From assembly GCA_025738555.1 (NCBI GenBank), contig JAOVFP010000013.1, forward strand, positions 1,860,001 to 1,924,000: a DNA stretch of 64,000 nucleotides, in the 5' to 3' direction. The notes beneath the pieces are model-generated. The model did not search any database. It was not told the origin of the DNA and was given only the letters and a program-made list of their open reading frames with translations. Below are positions 1 through 11,376 of the stretch, in pieces (the first letter of the stretch is position 1; each line of letters opens with the position of its first letter). The position numbers and the translations under genes were made by a program. The stretch comes from Cyathus striatus (lineage: Eukaryota > Basidiomycota > Agaricomycetes > Agaricales > Nidulariaceae).

Positions 1-37
1 AAATATCTCAATTGTATAATATGTGTTAGTACTAGTC

Positions 38-412
38 TTAAGTTAAGTGGCGCAGTTGAAAGATCTTTTGATCTTTGAAGAAGCGAGTTGAAAGTGTGGC
101 AGGTGAAGTGAGGGCCTGTGAGGCAATCAGAGTGGGATATTTCTGAATGTAAATCCAGAAAGCATCAGAATTCCAGCAGCCGATCTGCTGTATGGAGACA
201 TGCGGGAAGCCATGCTCAGCCAAGGCAGTTGCCCCTCCAGACCGTAAGGAGTGTCCAGAGTAAGAGTCTCCCACAAAACGATTTAGAAATGAAAGGAACA
301 AGGCCCTGGTGGGCGGGGAACCATCAAAGCGAAGCAAGAGTAAGCAATGATAAGGAAAGCACTCATCGCGAGAACGTAAATAATGGTTGAAGATTACAAG
401 ACAGTCTGGCTC
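38..412 (-). pseudogene. Tyrosine recombinase C-terminal fragment
   Basis: The minus-strand frame is open from just below a TGA at 413-415 to a stop at 38 and has no ATG start. It reads as the C-terminal half of a tyrosine recombinase (DNA breaking-rejoining fold). The box II motif HSLRSGGATALAEHG supplies the H-x-x-R residues, and the Tyr in SDAFWIYIQKYP, about 30 residues on, fits the nucleophile. The upstream YLRSRDECFPYH segment also fits the dispersed Agaricomycete recombinase family. The N-terminal core with the first catalytic Arg is absent, so this is a fragment. It could come from a Crypton-like element or from the recombinase domain found in other mobile genes; I cannot tell which. 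Confidence 0.7.
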
Positions 413-447
413 TCATATATTGAGGTCTCAGATGACTGACAAGTGCT

Positions 448-1100
448 ATGTCTTGGTTATATCAATGGCTGGTATTCCAAAAACTCACACTATTCTCACA
501 CATTGCATGTACATATTATGAGAACTCACCATTTAAAGCAGAGGAATTACTGCAGAAAGTCGAAAAGCAAGCAAAGTGTAGTGAAGAACATTGGCTGGCT
601 GATATATGCAAGGTGGATAGCAGTGTGCTAACAGGAACTTTGAGAGTAAAGGAAAGTTGGAAAGATGAAATAGAACATTACCTTAGATTTGAAGGTGGGA
701 TCTGTGACTTGAACAATCCATTGTCATGGTGGAAGGTATGTGAATCAAAATCCTATTAAAACAAGCAACTGAACGACATCCACAGAAACATTGTCATTCA
801 TTTCTTACCATTGCTAGGATGGCACACGACTTTCTTGCTATTCCTGCAACTACTGTTTCAGTTGAACATGTATTTTCAAAGTCTCATCATATTTGTTCTG
901 ACCTTCGAAGCTCCTTAAAGGTAGAAACTGTTCAAAAAGCACTACTTGCAAAAGTGTGGATTAGAAATGGTCTTTTAGATGTCAATCCTCTGATAGAAAA
1001 GAAAAAGAAGCATGGTGATAGAGAACACGTGAACATGCATGATCCAACCCTCTATATTCCATATTTATACAGTAAACTAGTGTGTAGGAAGTATATGTGT
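448..1100 (+). pseudogene. hAT transposase C-terminal (dimerisation) remnant
   Basis: Two frames that do not join, 448-759 and 819-1118, together give the C-terminus of a hAT-superfamily transposase. The first holds the WKDEIEHYLRFEGG and NPLSWW motifs of the dimerisation region. The second continues with MAHDFLAIPATTVSVEHVFS and the DLRSSLK segment that normally follows. About 60 bp between them encode the expected HP-x-LA linker in a shifted frame, so at least one frameshift is present. No RNase H-like catalytic core or BED finger is visible upstream. This is a dead fragment. Confidence 0.75.
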
Positions 1101-1130
1101 ATATTTACACCATTTTGAGTATACATATAC

Positions 1131-1517
1131 TACTGTACGATTTCGACCAATTGTTCGGTCACGTGTCACACGGGGTCTCCGAACAGAACAAATTCAAATC
1201 TTGTCACGCATCCCAGAGAGCATTGAACATAGGGTAGAGACAACTAAATAAGAGCTTAAAATTGAAAAAAAATTCATTGTGGATTTGAGTAAGTTTTTCT
1301 TCTCAAAAATTTCTATATGGATACTGCTCACTCATTGTAGATCTATTGTTAATAATATTCATGTAGTTATTATTGTTGAACAACTCTTAACAATGAACAT
1401 GGGCATGAACAAATTGTAAGCCTGTCACATACTGAACTGGGCCTCAAACCGAACAATGAATTCAAAAATTTCGGTCACGCCCAAAATCAGTGAACAACTG
1501 GTCGAAATAGTACAGTA
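1131..1517. mobile_element. 387-bp MITE with TA target duplication
   Basis: The two ends are inverted repeats: the left reads TACTGTACGATTTCGACCA from 1131, and the reverse complement of the right end gives TACTGTACTATTTCGACCA ending at 1517, with GTTCGGTC/GTTCACTG-type similarity continuing inward. The outermost TA on each side fits a Tc1/mariner-type TA duplication. The interior is AT-rich and non-coding. It lies directly downstream of the hAT remnant. Confidence 0.7.
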
Positions 1518-1613
1518 TATGGTTGGAGCCTTAGGTGTGCGTGGCAGACGAGGTGCAGGGCAGGGAGAGAGTAATAGCATATCATCGTCTATCTCTTCTT
1601 CCTCTCGTTGCTA

Positions 1614-2666
1614 GGCAATGGCACGGGTATGGGTACTGGTGGGTACAGGTACGGGTTAAGCTTTCGGAACCCGTAACCCGCAGGTACCCGTAGGCAATAT
1701 ATATATATTAAATAAAAATAAGAACTAACAATTTGCAGTTAGCCCACTACCTTCAGAATACATGTGTATGGTTTACTTCATAATGTAGTGTAAATGTGCT
1801 TATACCGAGAATCCGTTTCTGCATTTTGTTCAGCCCGCGGGGTTAAACTAAGGTAGCAGACCTATATGCAATTCATTAATATCGTCGTCGTTACTCCTAT
1901 TCGTGCTCGATCCATTGGATATTATGGCACCGCATTGCCCTTCATCATACGGTTCTAACGACGCCACAACCATATTTTTAGGCCAGCTCGTTCCGGAGTT
2001 ATAATAAATATATATTCAGTCTTCTCATTTACATGTTCCTACTCTAGCTGCTTTAATTCTGCTCTCTCAGCTTCGTTGCAGCCCCCGCTGCTTCTGTTCT
2101 ACTCTAGCTGCTTTATGTCCGATCTTTCAGCTTCGTTCCAGCTCTCCCTGCTTTGTTACAGATCTCCCTACTTTGTTCCTTCTCTCTCTACTTTGATTCT
2201 ACTTTATTTGCTTCATTTCTAAAATCTCTACATTGCTTTTGCTCTCTCTGCTTCATGCCTATACTATACTACATATAAATAGTTGTACTCTAGTTCATTA
2301 TAATTCGATGTTTATTGTTTTGAGTATACTAGACTTTCCCAGTACAATTCCCATGTCATTGCCTACCTAAAGATAGTATCATACAGCTGCCAATTTTGAC
2401 TCGATTCAGCTGAGTGCTCACACATCGCAAGCCCTGTAATGTACGTACAAAACGAGCTATTGTACATATTATTTGCGTGTCTGGTCCAAGTGCTACGACA
2501 TATTTCGTCTTATCTTCTTTCTTATTCTAAAATATGTAAATATTAGTAAAACCCACGGGTTGCGACACCCATGGGAACCCGTACCCGTGAGAACGGGTAC
2601 GGGTTAGCATGGGTACGGGTATGGGTCGAACTCCAGATACCCATGGGTTACCCGTGCCATTGCCTA
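1614..2666. mobile_element. hAT-like non-autonomous element, GGGTACGGGTA termini
   Basis: TAGGCAATGGCACGGGTA at 1614-1631 is repeated exactly in inverted orientation at 2649-2666. Degenerate ACGGGTA/TACCCGT words fill the adjoining about 80 bp on both sides. TAG-type termini with CGGGTACGGGTA subterminal repeats are typical of non-autonomous hAT elements. TCGTTGC occurs just outside the left end and, four bases displaced, outside the right end, so the 8-bp target duplication is plausible but imperfect. The interior has no coding potential. Confidence 0.65.
2040..2280. repeat. Degenerate pyrimidine-rich tandem repeat
   Basis: Roughly 30-bp units resembling CTCTAGCTGCTTTAATTCTG are repeated about eight times with many substitutions (words CTCTC, CTGCTT, CTTCGTT recur). 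The array lies inside the hAT-like element and is part of its filler. Confidence 0.5.
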
Positions 2667-3250
2667 CGAGTCGTTGCACAATGCAGATGTCAGCGGCGGA
2701 TATGCTGGCGTGGCGTTTCTTGAGGGGCTCGAGGTGGTGAACTTCCCAACATGGAAATGACACTCAGTTATTCAACCTCAGGTGGGTATTATAAATTTGC
2801 CCCATCAGGATGAACAACCTCGGTTTCGCATCACTGCAGCTACAAGCTACCTTCAGATTCAAGCAGAAGGAAGTTGAAGAATGCGACAATAACGGAGTGT
2901 ACAAGAAGAGATGGTTCTTGAATATATCCTACTAGACTCATTGTGTATCCTCATACATCGCTCCTCTTCCACTATCTCAATCATTGTTCAAATGATTTGT
3001 TGGTTAGTTTAATATGCTTTAATAGTGTAATATGTTATTAGGTGTTCTTCTTGTAATACACACTAAGTACTCCACATATCCATATTTTTCTTCCTATAAT
3101 TCTTATGGCTCTCGTGTTCATGTTCACCTGTAGGTCCAAGTCTTGCTAATCATTAACTAATCAAAATATTGAGTGTGCCGCTTGCTGGCCCTATTTCTTT
3201 ATTTCCTGAAAAGTACTCTCACGTGATGTCATAGTAGGGGGCAAGGGTCC
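2667..3250. other. No gene recognised
   Basis: Mixed AT-rich sequence with only short open frames. No conserved motif, RNA gene or clear repeat was found. Confidence 0.5.
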
Positions 3251-3253
3251 GGG

Positions 3254-4560
3254 ATGTCCATCCCATCTCGTGGTCATCTCCTGCCGGAGCTCCCACCCCA
3301 CCGAAGGCACCCAGGGATCCGCATTATTGTTGCTCTCCCTTCTTTCGTGATAATAATGATAGTTTCACTTGCGGTACAGTGGCCGTTTGCGCTTACGCAG
3401 CTTTTGATGTTGGGATTTCTGCGCAGTGGCGTACGTACGGTTGAATGTCAATACTCGTACCCAACCTCATCACCTACCTCTCCATCACAGCAGTAATGAG
3501 CGCATGCACTCCTAGCTCCTCGCTTACCTCCTTGCGAACCCCAGTCTAAGATGCGGAAGGCATTTTTCCCCAGGCGTGTATGTCTTCGTTGGTACGCATC
3601 CATGAACATGCCGGTGGAATCGATTACAGCGAGGACGGAGGTGGATTATCGTGTCAACCTCATGCCTGACACCTCTCCCTCAGATCAGACTACGAGAGAA
3701 TACAGGCCATACACGTACACCCCACGTGTCGCAATCACACCCATCCTAGCCCATCCCATCGGATTTCTCCGTTCCGTCCCCCCCTTTCAGATACGGGGTT
3801 ATTCTCGTGCGTGTCCTTCGAAGATAACGATCTTGCTTTCACAGACGTTCGCTGTCGGTGCGTATACGACCCAGGGTATTACGGGGCTTAAGCATAGGGT
3901 GGACTTGTACGGACGATCCTAAGGTGTAGAGGGTCTGTGACGTCAAGATGGCAGGTGACGGTGACTAGGGTTGAAACGTGGAGATAACGATTGGCATGCT
4001 CAAGGGAATGGTGAAGGTTTCAATATGGCAGCCTCGTGTTGGAAGAAGAAATGGATCATGGCTGGTATGGATTCTCAGCGTCTTTGTAGCGTCGACGAAC
4101 GTGTAGCGAGTCGCACATATAGGATGATGTACTAACTTCGAAGCTTCAATAAGTATACAGACCCCTGTTTCATGGTGTACTTAAGGCAGTATGCACAGAT
4201 TTCGATGGGGTACGTGACTAGATGAATGCCTTGAACCTTCGTAGCATATAAGGCTGTATAAAGTCGATGAAACGTCGTGGGTTGAGAGAACGGGGGTACT
4301 TCGTAGGGACTGAAGATATCCAATTCAAGTTTCAACTCCACAAACCGAGATGACTTTAAAGTTTACATAGACGAATATAAGTTACAATGTCAGTTGGGCG
4401 TTGCAGGGATTAAACTTGTCCTGTCAAATGATAACGTACCGCGACGGACCGATAACTTTACTTAATCTCTATCTCAGGCTGCCAGTTGTTTGTGAAACGC
4501 TGAGCATCTGGGAAGAAGATGTGCAAAATCGATGCTCCCACATATACGGCCGTTTTCATG
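3254..4560. other. GC-richer non-coding stretch, unassigned
   Basis: Base composition is more balanced and CpG is more frequent than in the flanks. The longest frames (3254-3496, 3551-3922 and 4401-4694 on plus, 4132-4341 on minus) have no recognisable domain, no shared splice pattern and biased Pro/Arg/Thr content, so I do not call genes. It may be old single-copy sequence or an unrecognised relic. Confidence 0.35.
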
Positions 4561-4575
4561 ATTCATTAATCGGAA

Positions 4576-4958
4576 TCGATCAACTATCGAAACGTATTAA
4601 TTTTCGACGCCTGCGCTCATACTTGTCTAACGTCAACGTGCGTCAACAGGAAAACCAATGCAAAGCTGCACAACTGCGATTACAACAGCATTAATAGTTT
4701 GCACTTCCATCAGCGATCAACTACCCAGTGCTGTAGATGTTAGCCCATTGTATTCGAACTTTGGGGTGCTGAATCCGTACGAGGCTGTACAACAAAAAAT
4801 ATCGAATGACGTTACGAGAATGGTAAGTGATTCCTTATCGTAAGTGTCGATATTCGATCGCCATTCCAGTGCCTTGGTTGCTCCGACAATCATAATCATA
4901 TCACCCAGAGTGTTACAATTATAGAACGTTAAATTAAAACGTTGCGATAGTTGATCGA
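4576..4958. mobile_element. Short inverted-repeat element (candidate MITE)
   Basis: TCGATCAACTATCGAAACG at 4576-4594 faces its near-perfect inverse CGTTGCGATAGTTGATCGA at 4940-4958 (one mismatch). The roughly 345 bp between them are non-coding. No clear target duplication is visible, so mobility is inferred only from the inverted termini. Confidence 0.4.
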
Positions 4959-5078
4959 CACCCACAAATCACAGCCATCTTCATTTTACAGCGGTCTTAT
5001 ATCCCAAATTTCACCACCCCATTTTGAATCGGCGCCCTCAGAGTCATGACCGAGAACGCGTTTCAAATGGCTGAACTA

Positions 5079-5084
5079 TAAATT
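5079..5084 (+). promoter_or_regulatory. Candidate TATA box of the NLR-like gene
   Basis: TATAAA lies about 98 bp upstream of the ATG at 5182, leaving room for a start site and short leader. It is the best TATA-like word in the upstream 150 bp. Confidence 0.4.
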
Positions 5085-5181
5085 ACCGTTAGTGTGAATG
5101 TAAACGATCAGTCAGAACTTCCTCTCGATTATTTCATAGCGCTATCTCAAACATCCACCTGCACAATTTACAAGAAATAAG

Positions 5182-8100
5182 ATGGCTTTCAAAAATGCCC
5201 ATGATTTCGTCATAAATAAAGCAAGTTTGACTGAAATTCAAACTCAGGTAATGGACTGCTTATCAGACCTGAGACATGTGTTGGCTTAATTATTTTAAAA
5301 ACAATTTACAGAACAACAAGTATATTATCAATCAAGAGAATGCTGAACCTCTTTCCCCAATTAAGAATACCCCACCAAGTACTACTCGAAACTTTACTGG
5401 ACAACAGGAATATCTCAAAAAGTTGCATATGCACTTTGATAAAAATGATAGTTCTGGTCGAAAAATGTTTCTTCTGTATGGAATGGGTGGTATTGGAAAA
5501 ACTCAAATCACTTTGAAATATATGGATGAATCATCTTATAAGTGTGTATCAGTTTTAAAAAGGTAGAACAAGTGAAGTCAAACATTTTTTATATAGTTAT
5601 TCTCATATCTTTTGGATTGATGCAACATCTGAAGCAACTATTGAACAAAGTCTTCAGGATATATCTAAAACCAATATCAAGATATTACCATCTGAGGTTT
5701 CTTATTCTGCTTCAATGACTCTTCAATGGATGAATACTCTTAATAATGAATGGCTTATGATTTTTGACAATGCTGATGGCTCACCAGATACAGTTGAAAA
5801 GTTTATTCCACCAGGAAATAAAGGCAACATTTTAATAACAAGCAGAAATCCAGAACACAAAAGAATTGTACCTGCCAGCAACTTTGCAGAGGTATCAGTA
5901 ATGAGTAAAGAAGCAGCTGTTGAATTACTACTGAAATCTTCTGGTTTAAATGATGATTCTGAAAGATACTATGGGGTGGCAACAGACATATGTGATAAAT
6001 TTCATTGTCTTCCTCTAGCTATTGATCAAGCTGGAGCATATATCAGCATTGGAAACTGCAGCATTGATAAATATATATCAGTCTATGATAAATATAGGCT
6101 TAAACTAATGACCAACAAAAATTTCAAAGGGGCATCAAAATATAATAAGACAGTGTATGGAACATGGGAGATATCATTTCAGAAAATACAGGAAATGGCT
6201 AACAACAAAGAAGATAAAGAAAGTGCAATGGCAGCAAAATATGCTATAAAACTGATAAACATGAGTGCCTTTCTACACCATGAAAATATTGCAGATGAAG
6301 TATTTGAAAGAGCTGCCAAGTATTATGCAGATCATGTAGAAAAATTTCAAAACAGTATGATTCCAACTTTCATTCCAACTATTGATAAAGAATTATTAAA
6401 TTTTGATGAGAACCATGAGTGGAATGAGATACAGTACAGAGAAAGCATCAGACTTCTATTGTCATTCTCAATGGTAAAAAGAACTGTAGATGTTCAAAAA
6501 TATGGGTTACATCCCTTAGTACAAACATGGTGTCAAGATAGGTTACCATCAAGTGAACAGAAGACATGGATTTTGAATGCCAGGGGAATATTGTGTAGTT
6601 CAATAAGTAGTGACAATTCAACCACTGAATATGTGTACAAGAATTCTATTCTTCTACACATTACTCAAAACTTATCACATGAGATGTGGAAGGACATAAC
6701 ATATTATAATGACATATTTGAAATATTAGCTGAAATAATGAATACAAATGGACAATATAATATAGAGCTTACATTGAGATATATGATTTCCAAGATATCT
6801 GAAGACATACATGGAAAGAATAATTTACATACACTCATGAGCATGGCAAAATTGGCAGTGACACATACAAATCTTGGAGAATGGACTAAAGCTGAAGTAC
6901 TGGGAATTCAAGTTCTGGATATGAGAACTAGAATTCTGGGAAAAGAGCATCCAGATACACTCACAAGTATGAATAACTTAGGAATAACATATGAAAACCT
7001 TGGGAAATGGACAGAGGCTGAAGTACTGCAGATTCATGTTCTGGAGATGAGAACCAGAATTCTGGGAAAAGAGCACCCAGATACACTCACAAGTATGAAT
7101 CACTTAGCACTGACATATGGAAATCTTGGGAAATGGACAGAGGCTGAAGTGTTGCAGATTCAAGTTCTGGATATGATAACCAGAATTCTGGGAAAAGAGC
7201 ACCCAGATACACTTACAAGTATAGATTACTTAGCAATGACATATGGAAACCTTGGGAAATGGACAGAGGCTGAAGTACTGCAGATACAAGTTCTGGAGGT
7301 GATAACTAGAATTCAGGGAAAAGAGCATCCACATACACTCACAAGTATGGATCACTTAGCACTGACATATGGAAACCTTGGGAAATGGACAGAGGCTGAA
7401 GTACTGCAGATTCAGGTTCTGGAGATGAGAACTAGAATTCTGGGAAAAGAGCACCCAGATACACTCACAAGTATGAATCACTTAGCACTGACATATGGAA
7501 ACCTTGGGAAATGGACAGAGGCTGAAGTACTGCAGATTCATGTTCTGGAGATGATAACCAGAATTCTGGGAAAAGAGCACCCAAATACACTCACAAGTTT
7601 GAATAACTTAGCAGGGACATATGGAAACCTTGGGAAATGGACAGAGGCTGAAGTACTGCAGATTCATGTTCTGAAGATGAGAACTAGAATTCTGGGAAAA
7701 GAGCACCCATATACACTCACAAATATGAATGACTTAGCATGGACATATGGAAAACTTGGGAAGTGGACAGAGGCTGAAGTACTGCAGACTCAAGTTCTGG
7801 AGATGAGAACCAGAATTCAAGGAAAAGAGCACCCACATACACTCACAAGTATGAATGACTTAGCAATGACATATGGAAACCTTGGGAAATGGACAGAGGC
7901 TGAAGTACTGCAGATTCAAGTTATGGAGATAATGACAAGAATTCAGAGAAAAGAGCATCCACATACACTCACAAGTATGAATAACTTAGCAGTGACATAT
8001 GGAAACCTTGGGAAATGGACAGAGGCTGAAGTGCTGCAGATTCAGGTTCTGGAGATGAGACAAGGAAAAGAGCACCCAGATACACTCACAAGTATGGATC

Positions 8101-10397
8101 ACTTAGCACTGACATATGGAAACCTTGGGAAATGGACAGAGGCTGAAGTACGACAAATTCAGGTTCTGGAGATGAGAACTAGAATTCTGGGAAAAGAGCA
8201 CCCAGATACACTCACAAGTATGAATCACTTAGCACTGACATATGGAAGCCTTGGGAAATGGACAGAGGCTGAAGTACTGCAGATTCAAGTTCTGGAGATG
8301 AGAACCAGAATTCAAGGAAAAGAGCACCCACATACACTCACAAGTATGAATCACTTAGCACTGACATATGGAAACCTTGGGAAATGGACAGAGGCTGAAG
8401 TACTGCAGATTCAAGTTCTGGATATGAGAACTAGAATTCAAGGAAAAGAGCACCCAGATACACTCACAAGTATGAATCACTTAGCACTGACATATGGAAA
8501 CCTTGGGGAATGGACAGAGGCTGAAGTACTGCAGATTCAAGTTCTGAAGATGAGAACCAGAATTCAGGGGACAGAGCACCCAGATACACTCACAAGTATG
8601 GATGACTTAGCAATGACACATGGAAACCTTGGGAAATGGACAGAGGCTGAAGTACTGCAGATTCAAGTTCTGGATATGAGAACTAGAATTCAGGGGAAAA
8701 AACACCCAGATACACTCACAAGTATGAATGACTTAGTAGGAACATATGAAAACCTTGGGAAATGGACAGAGGCTGAAGTACTGCAGACTCAAGTTCTGGA
8801 GGTAATGCAGATTCAGGTTCTGGAGATAAGAATCAGAATTAAGGGAAAAGAGCACCCACGTACACTCATAAGTATGGATCACTTAGCACTGACATATAGA
8901 AACCTTGGGAAATGGACAGAGGCTGAAGTACTGCAGATTCAGGTTCTGGAGATGAGAACCAGAATTCAAGGAAAAGAGCACCCAGATACACTCACAAGTA
9001 TGGATCACTTAGCAGGGACATATGGAAACCTTGGGAAATGGACAGAGGCTGAAGTACTGCAGACTCAAGTTCTGGAGGTGAGAACCAGAATTCTGGGGAA
9101 AGAGCACCCAGATACACTCACAAGTATGAATCACTTAGCACTGACATATGGAAACCTTGGGAAATGGACAGAGGCTGAAGTACTGCAGACTCAAGTTCTG
9201 GAGATGAGAACCAGAATTCAGGGGAAAGAACACTCAGATATACTCACAAGTATGGATGACTTAGCAGGGACATATGAAAACCTTGGGAAATGGACAGAGG
9301 CTGAAGTACTGCAGACTCAAGTCCTGGAGGTGATGCAGATTCGGATTCTGGAGATGAAAACCAGAATTCAGGGAAAAGAGCATCCACATACACTCATAAG
9401 TATGGATGACTTAGCACTGACATATGGAAATCTTGGGAAATGGACAGAGGCTGAAGTACTGCAGATTCAGGTTCTGGAGATGAGAACCAGAATTCAAGGA
9501 AAAGAGCACCCAGATACACTCACAAGTATGAATAACTTAGGAATAACATATGCAAACCTTGGGAAATGGACAGAGGCTGAAGTTCTGCAGACTCAAGTTC
9601 TGGAGATGAGAACCAGAATTCAGGGGAAAGAGCACCCAGATGTACTCACAAGTATGAATGACTTAGCAATGACATACAGAAACCTTGGGAAATGGACAGA
9701 GGCTGAAGTACTGCAAATTCAAGTTCTGGAGATGAGAACCAGAATTCTGGGGAAAGAGTATCCAGATACACTCACAAGTATGAATAACTTAGCAGTGACA
9801 TATGGAAATCTTGGGAAATGGACAGAGGCTGAAGTACTGCAGATTCAGGTTCTGGAGATGATAACCAGAATTCTGGGAAAAGAGCACACATGTACACTCA
9901 GAAGTATGGATAACTTAGCAATGACATATGGAAACCTTGGGAAATGGATTGAGGCTGAAGTGTTGCAGATTCATGTTCTGGAGATGAGAACTAGAATTCA
10001 AGGAAAAGAGCATCCACATACACTCACAAGTATGTATAAATTAGGAATAACATATGGAAACCTTGGGAAATGGACAGAGGCTGAAGTGCTGCAGACTCAA
10101 GTTCTGAAGAAAATAACCAGAATTCTAGGAAAAGAGCACCCGCATACACTCACAAGTATGAATAACTTAGCAATGACATATGGAAATCTTGGGAAATGGA
10201 CAGAGGCTGAAGTGCTGCAGATTCATGTTCTGAAGATGAGAACCAGAATTCTGGGAAAAGAACATTCACATACACTTACAAGTATAAATAACCTTTCATT
10301 CATACTTCAAAACAAGCACAAAGGACAGAGGTTACAGTTTTCTTTACTCATTTTGTTCATCTTTCTTTTCTTCATAATTGTTTTACTTTTATTTTGA
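5182..10397 (+). CDS. NB-ARC/TPR NLR-like protein (1698 aa, 3 exons)
   Basis: Exons are 5182-5247, 5312-5541 and 5597-10397, joined by introns of 64 and 55 bp (donors GTAATG and GTGTGT). The start gives MAFKNAHDFVINKASLTEI, the leader usual for Agaricomycete NLR-like proteins. NB-ARC signatures are in order: Walker A GMGGIGKT (about 79-86), Walker B WLMIFDNAD (about 151-159), sensor ILITSRN (about 176-182), CLPLAIDQAG (about 236-245) and the MHD-like LHPLVQTW near 410. Residues from about 518 are 27 kinesin-light-chain-type TPRs of 42 residues. Fungal proteins of this build act in self/non-self recognition and cell-death signalling; the ligand here is unknown. The second donor could instead be 5563, but that intron would be only 34 bp. 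A hydrophobic stretch ends the protein. The frame has no lesion. Confidence 0.9.
6853..10290 (+). repeat. 27 tandem 126-bp TPR-coding repeats
   Basis: Each unit encodes a variant of LAxTYGNLGKWTEAEVLQIQ followed by VLEMRTRIxGKEHPxTLTSM and two variable residues. Nucleotide identity between units is very high across the whole array. Repeat 10 lacks three residues (TRI). Repeats 16 and 20 each carry an eight-residue internal duplication (QTQVLEVMQIQVLEI-type). Repeat 1 is the most diverged. Such homogeneity points to recent unequal exchange or gene conversion. Confidence 0.95.
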
Positions 10398-10842
10398 CAT
10401 GTTTAGCCATAGCCCAGGGCTTTTCCCAAACACTTTATATTTAGCCTTCCTTTTATTCTTTTATTTTTACACTCTGACTTGTTATAATTCACATTGAGTC
10501 ATTGTACTACACTTACTTTATTTTCATGCTTCTTTTCTGCACCATAGCAATGCACAGTCAATGTGTAGCACTTCTTTTTTATTTATAGTTACACACCCTT
10601 TGCCCTAAATTATTATTAGTATGAGCTAGTTTGTATTCAAACAGTAGGAACTTGGGCTGTAGAGCTTAAGCTTCAGCTTAAATTAAACTTGGCTTCTACT
10701 TGATTCATTTACATTTTTGACCTTAATTTTAATCAACTTAAGTGACTGTGAATTGAGACTTACTTCAATACTGATTAACCTGTTCTTTGAACTTGTATGA
10801 TTAATGTTTTGACCAGAACTTAATCATAACAGCTAGGGCTGC

Positions 10843-10956
10843 ACACCATCTGTATATAGTACATGGCCATATAATTGTGGTTGTTTTATGGTTATGGTTG
10901 ACCTGTGCCCATACTATAAGTGAGTTCAGTGAAGGACTTGACAGTACAGATGGTGT
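10843..10956. repeat. Imperfect hairpin/inverted repeat
   Basis: ACACCATCTGTA at 10843-10854 is exactly inverted as TACAGATGGTGT at 10945-10956. Further partial pairing (TATAGTACATGG versus CCATGTATA) extends the similarity. It is probably a short non-autonomous element or its remnant. Confidence 0.4.
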
Positions 10957-11302
10957 ATTTTATAGCCATGTATAACCATATTCCATATACAGTAGGAAAA
11001 AAGTTAAGAAATGCATTTCCTGCTTGAGAACAGGCATGGAATAATTCATATTGACAGCTGGTCACTTTGAAAATTTATCTGGGAACAAGTTTGCAGGGAA
11101 TAGCAAATGTAACAAATGCACAATCTCTACTTGGAAGTTTCAGAAGTGCATGTTGAAGAAACACAGTACTGTTGGATTGGCATGGTTGACAGCCTTGACT
11201 GGGCTATGGGGGTGTATATATATTGGAGCACTCCTGCCATGGTGATGAGCCTGGTAGCCCACTCAACTGGTTAAGTATCAGTTCTTGCTTGTGTATAGGT
11301 AA

Positions 11303-11376
11303 GGGCTGGTAGCTCAGTTGGAAGAGTGCCTAGTCATGAGTATGGGTGATCACAGGTTCAATCCTTATTCAGTCCA
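11303..11376 (+). tRNA. tRNA-like sequence (pseudogene or SINE head)
   Basis: Box A-like TAGCTCAGTTGG and box B-like GGTTCAATCC are correctly spaced. A seven-pair acceptor stem (GGGCTGG with TCAGTCC, allowing G-U) and a D stem (GCTC/GAGT) form. The anticodon stem has two mismatches, position 33 is C rather than U, and the T stem has one mismatch; the nominal anticodon would be AUG. It is therefore a decayed tRNA or a SINE promoter, not a working gene. A second weaker box A-like copy (CTGGTAGCCCACTCAACTGG) starts at 11251. Confidence 0.45.

Noticed and set aside
3254..3922. ORFs of 80 and 123 codons as genes
   Set aside because: No domain, no splice partners, and composition typical of random GC-richer sequence.
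5563..5596. Alternative 34-bp second intron in the NLR-like gene
   Set aside because: It keeps the phase, but 34 bp is too short for a typical fungal intron; 5542-5596 (55 bp) fits better.
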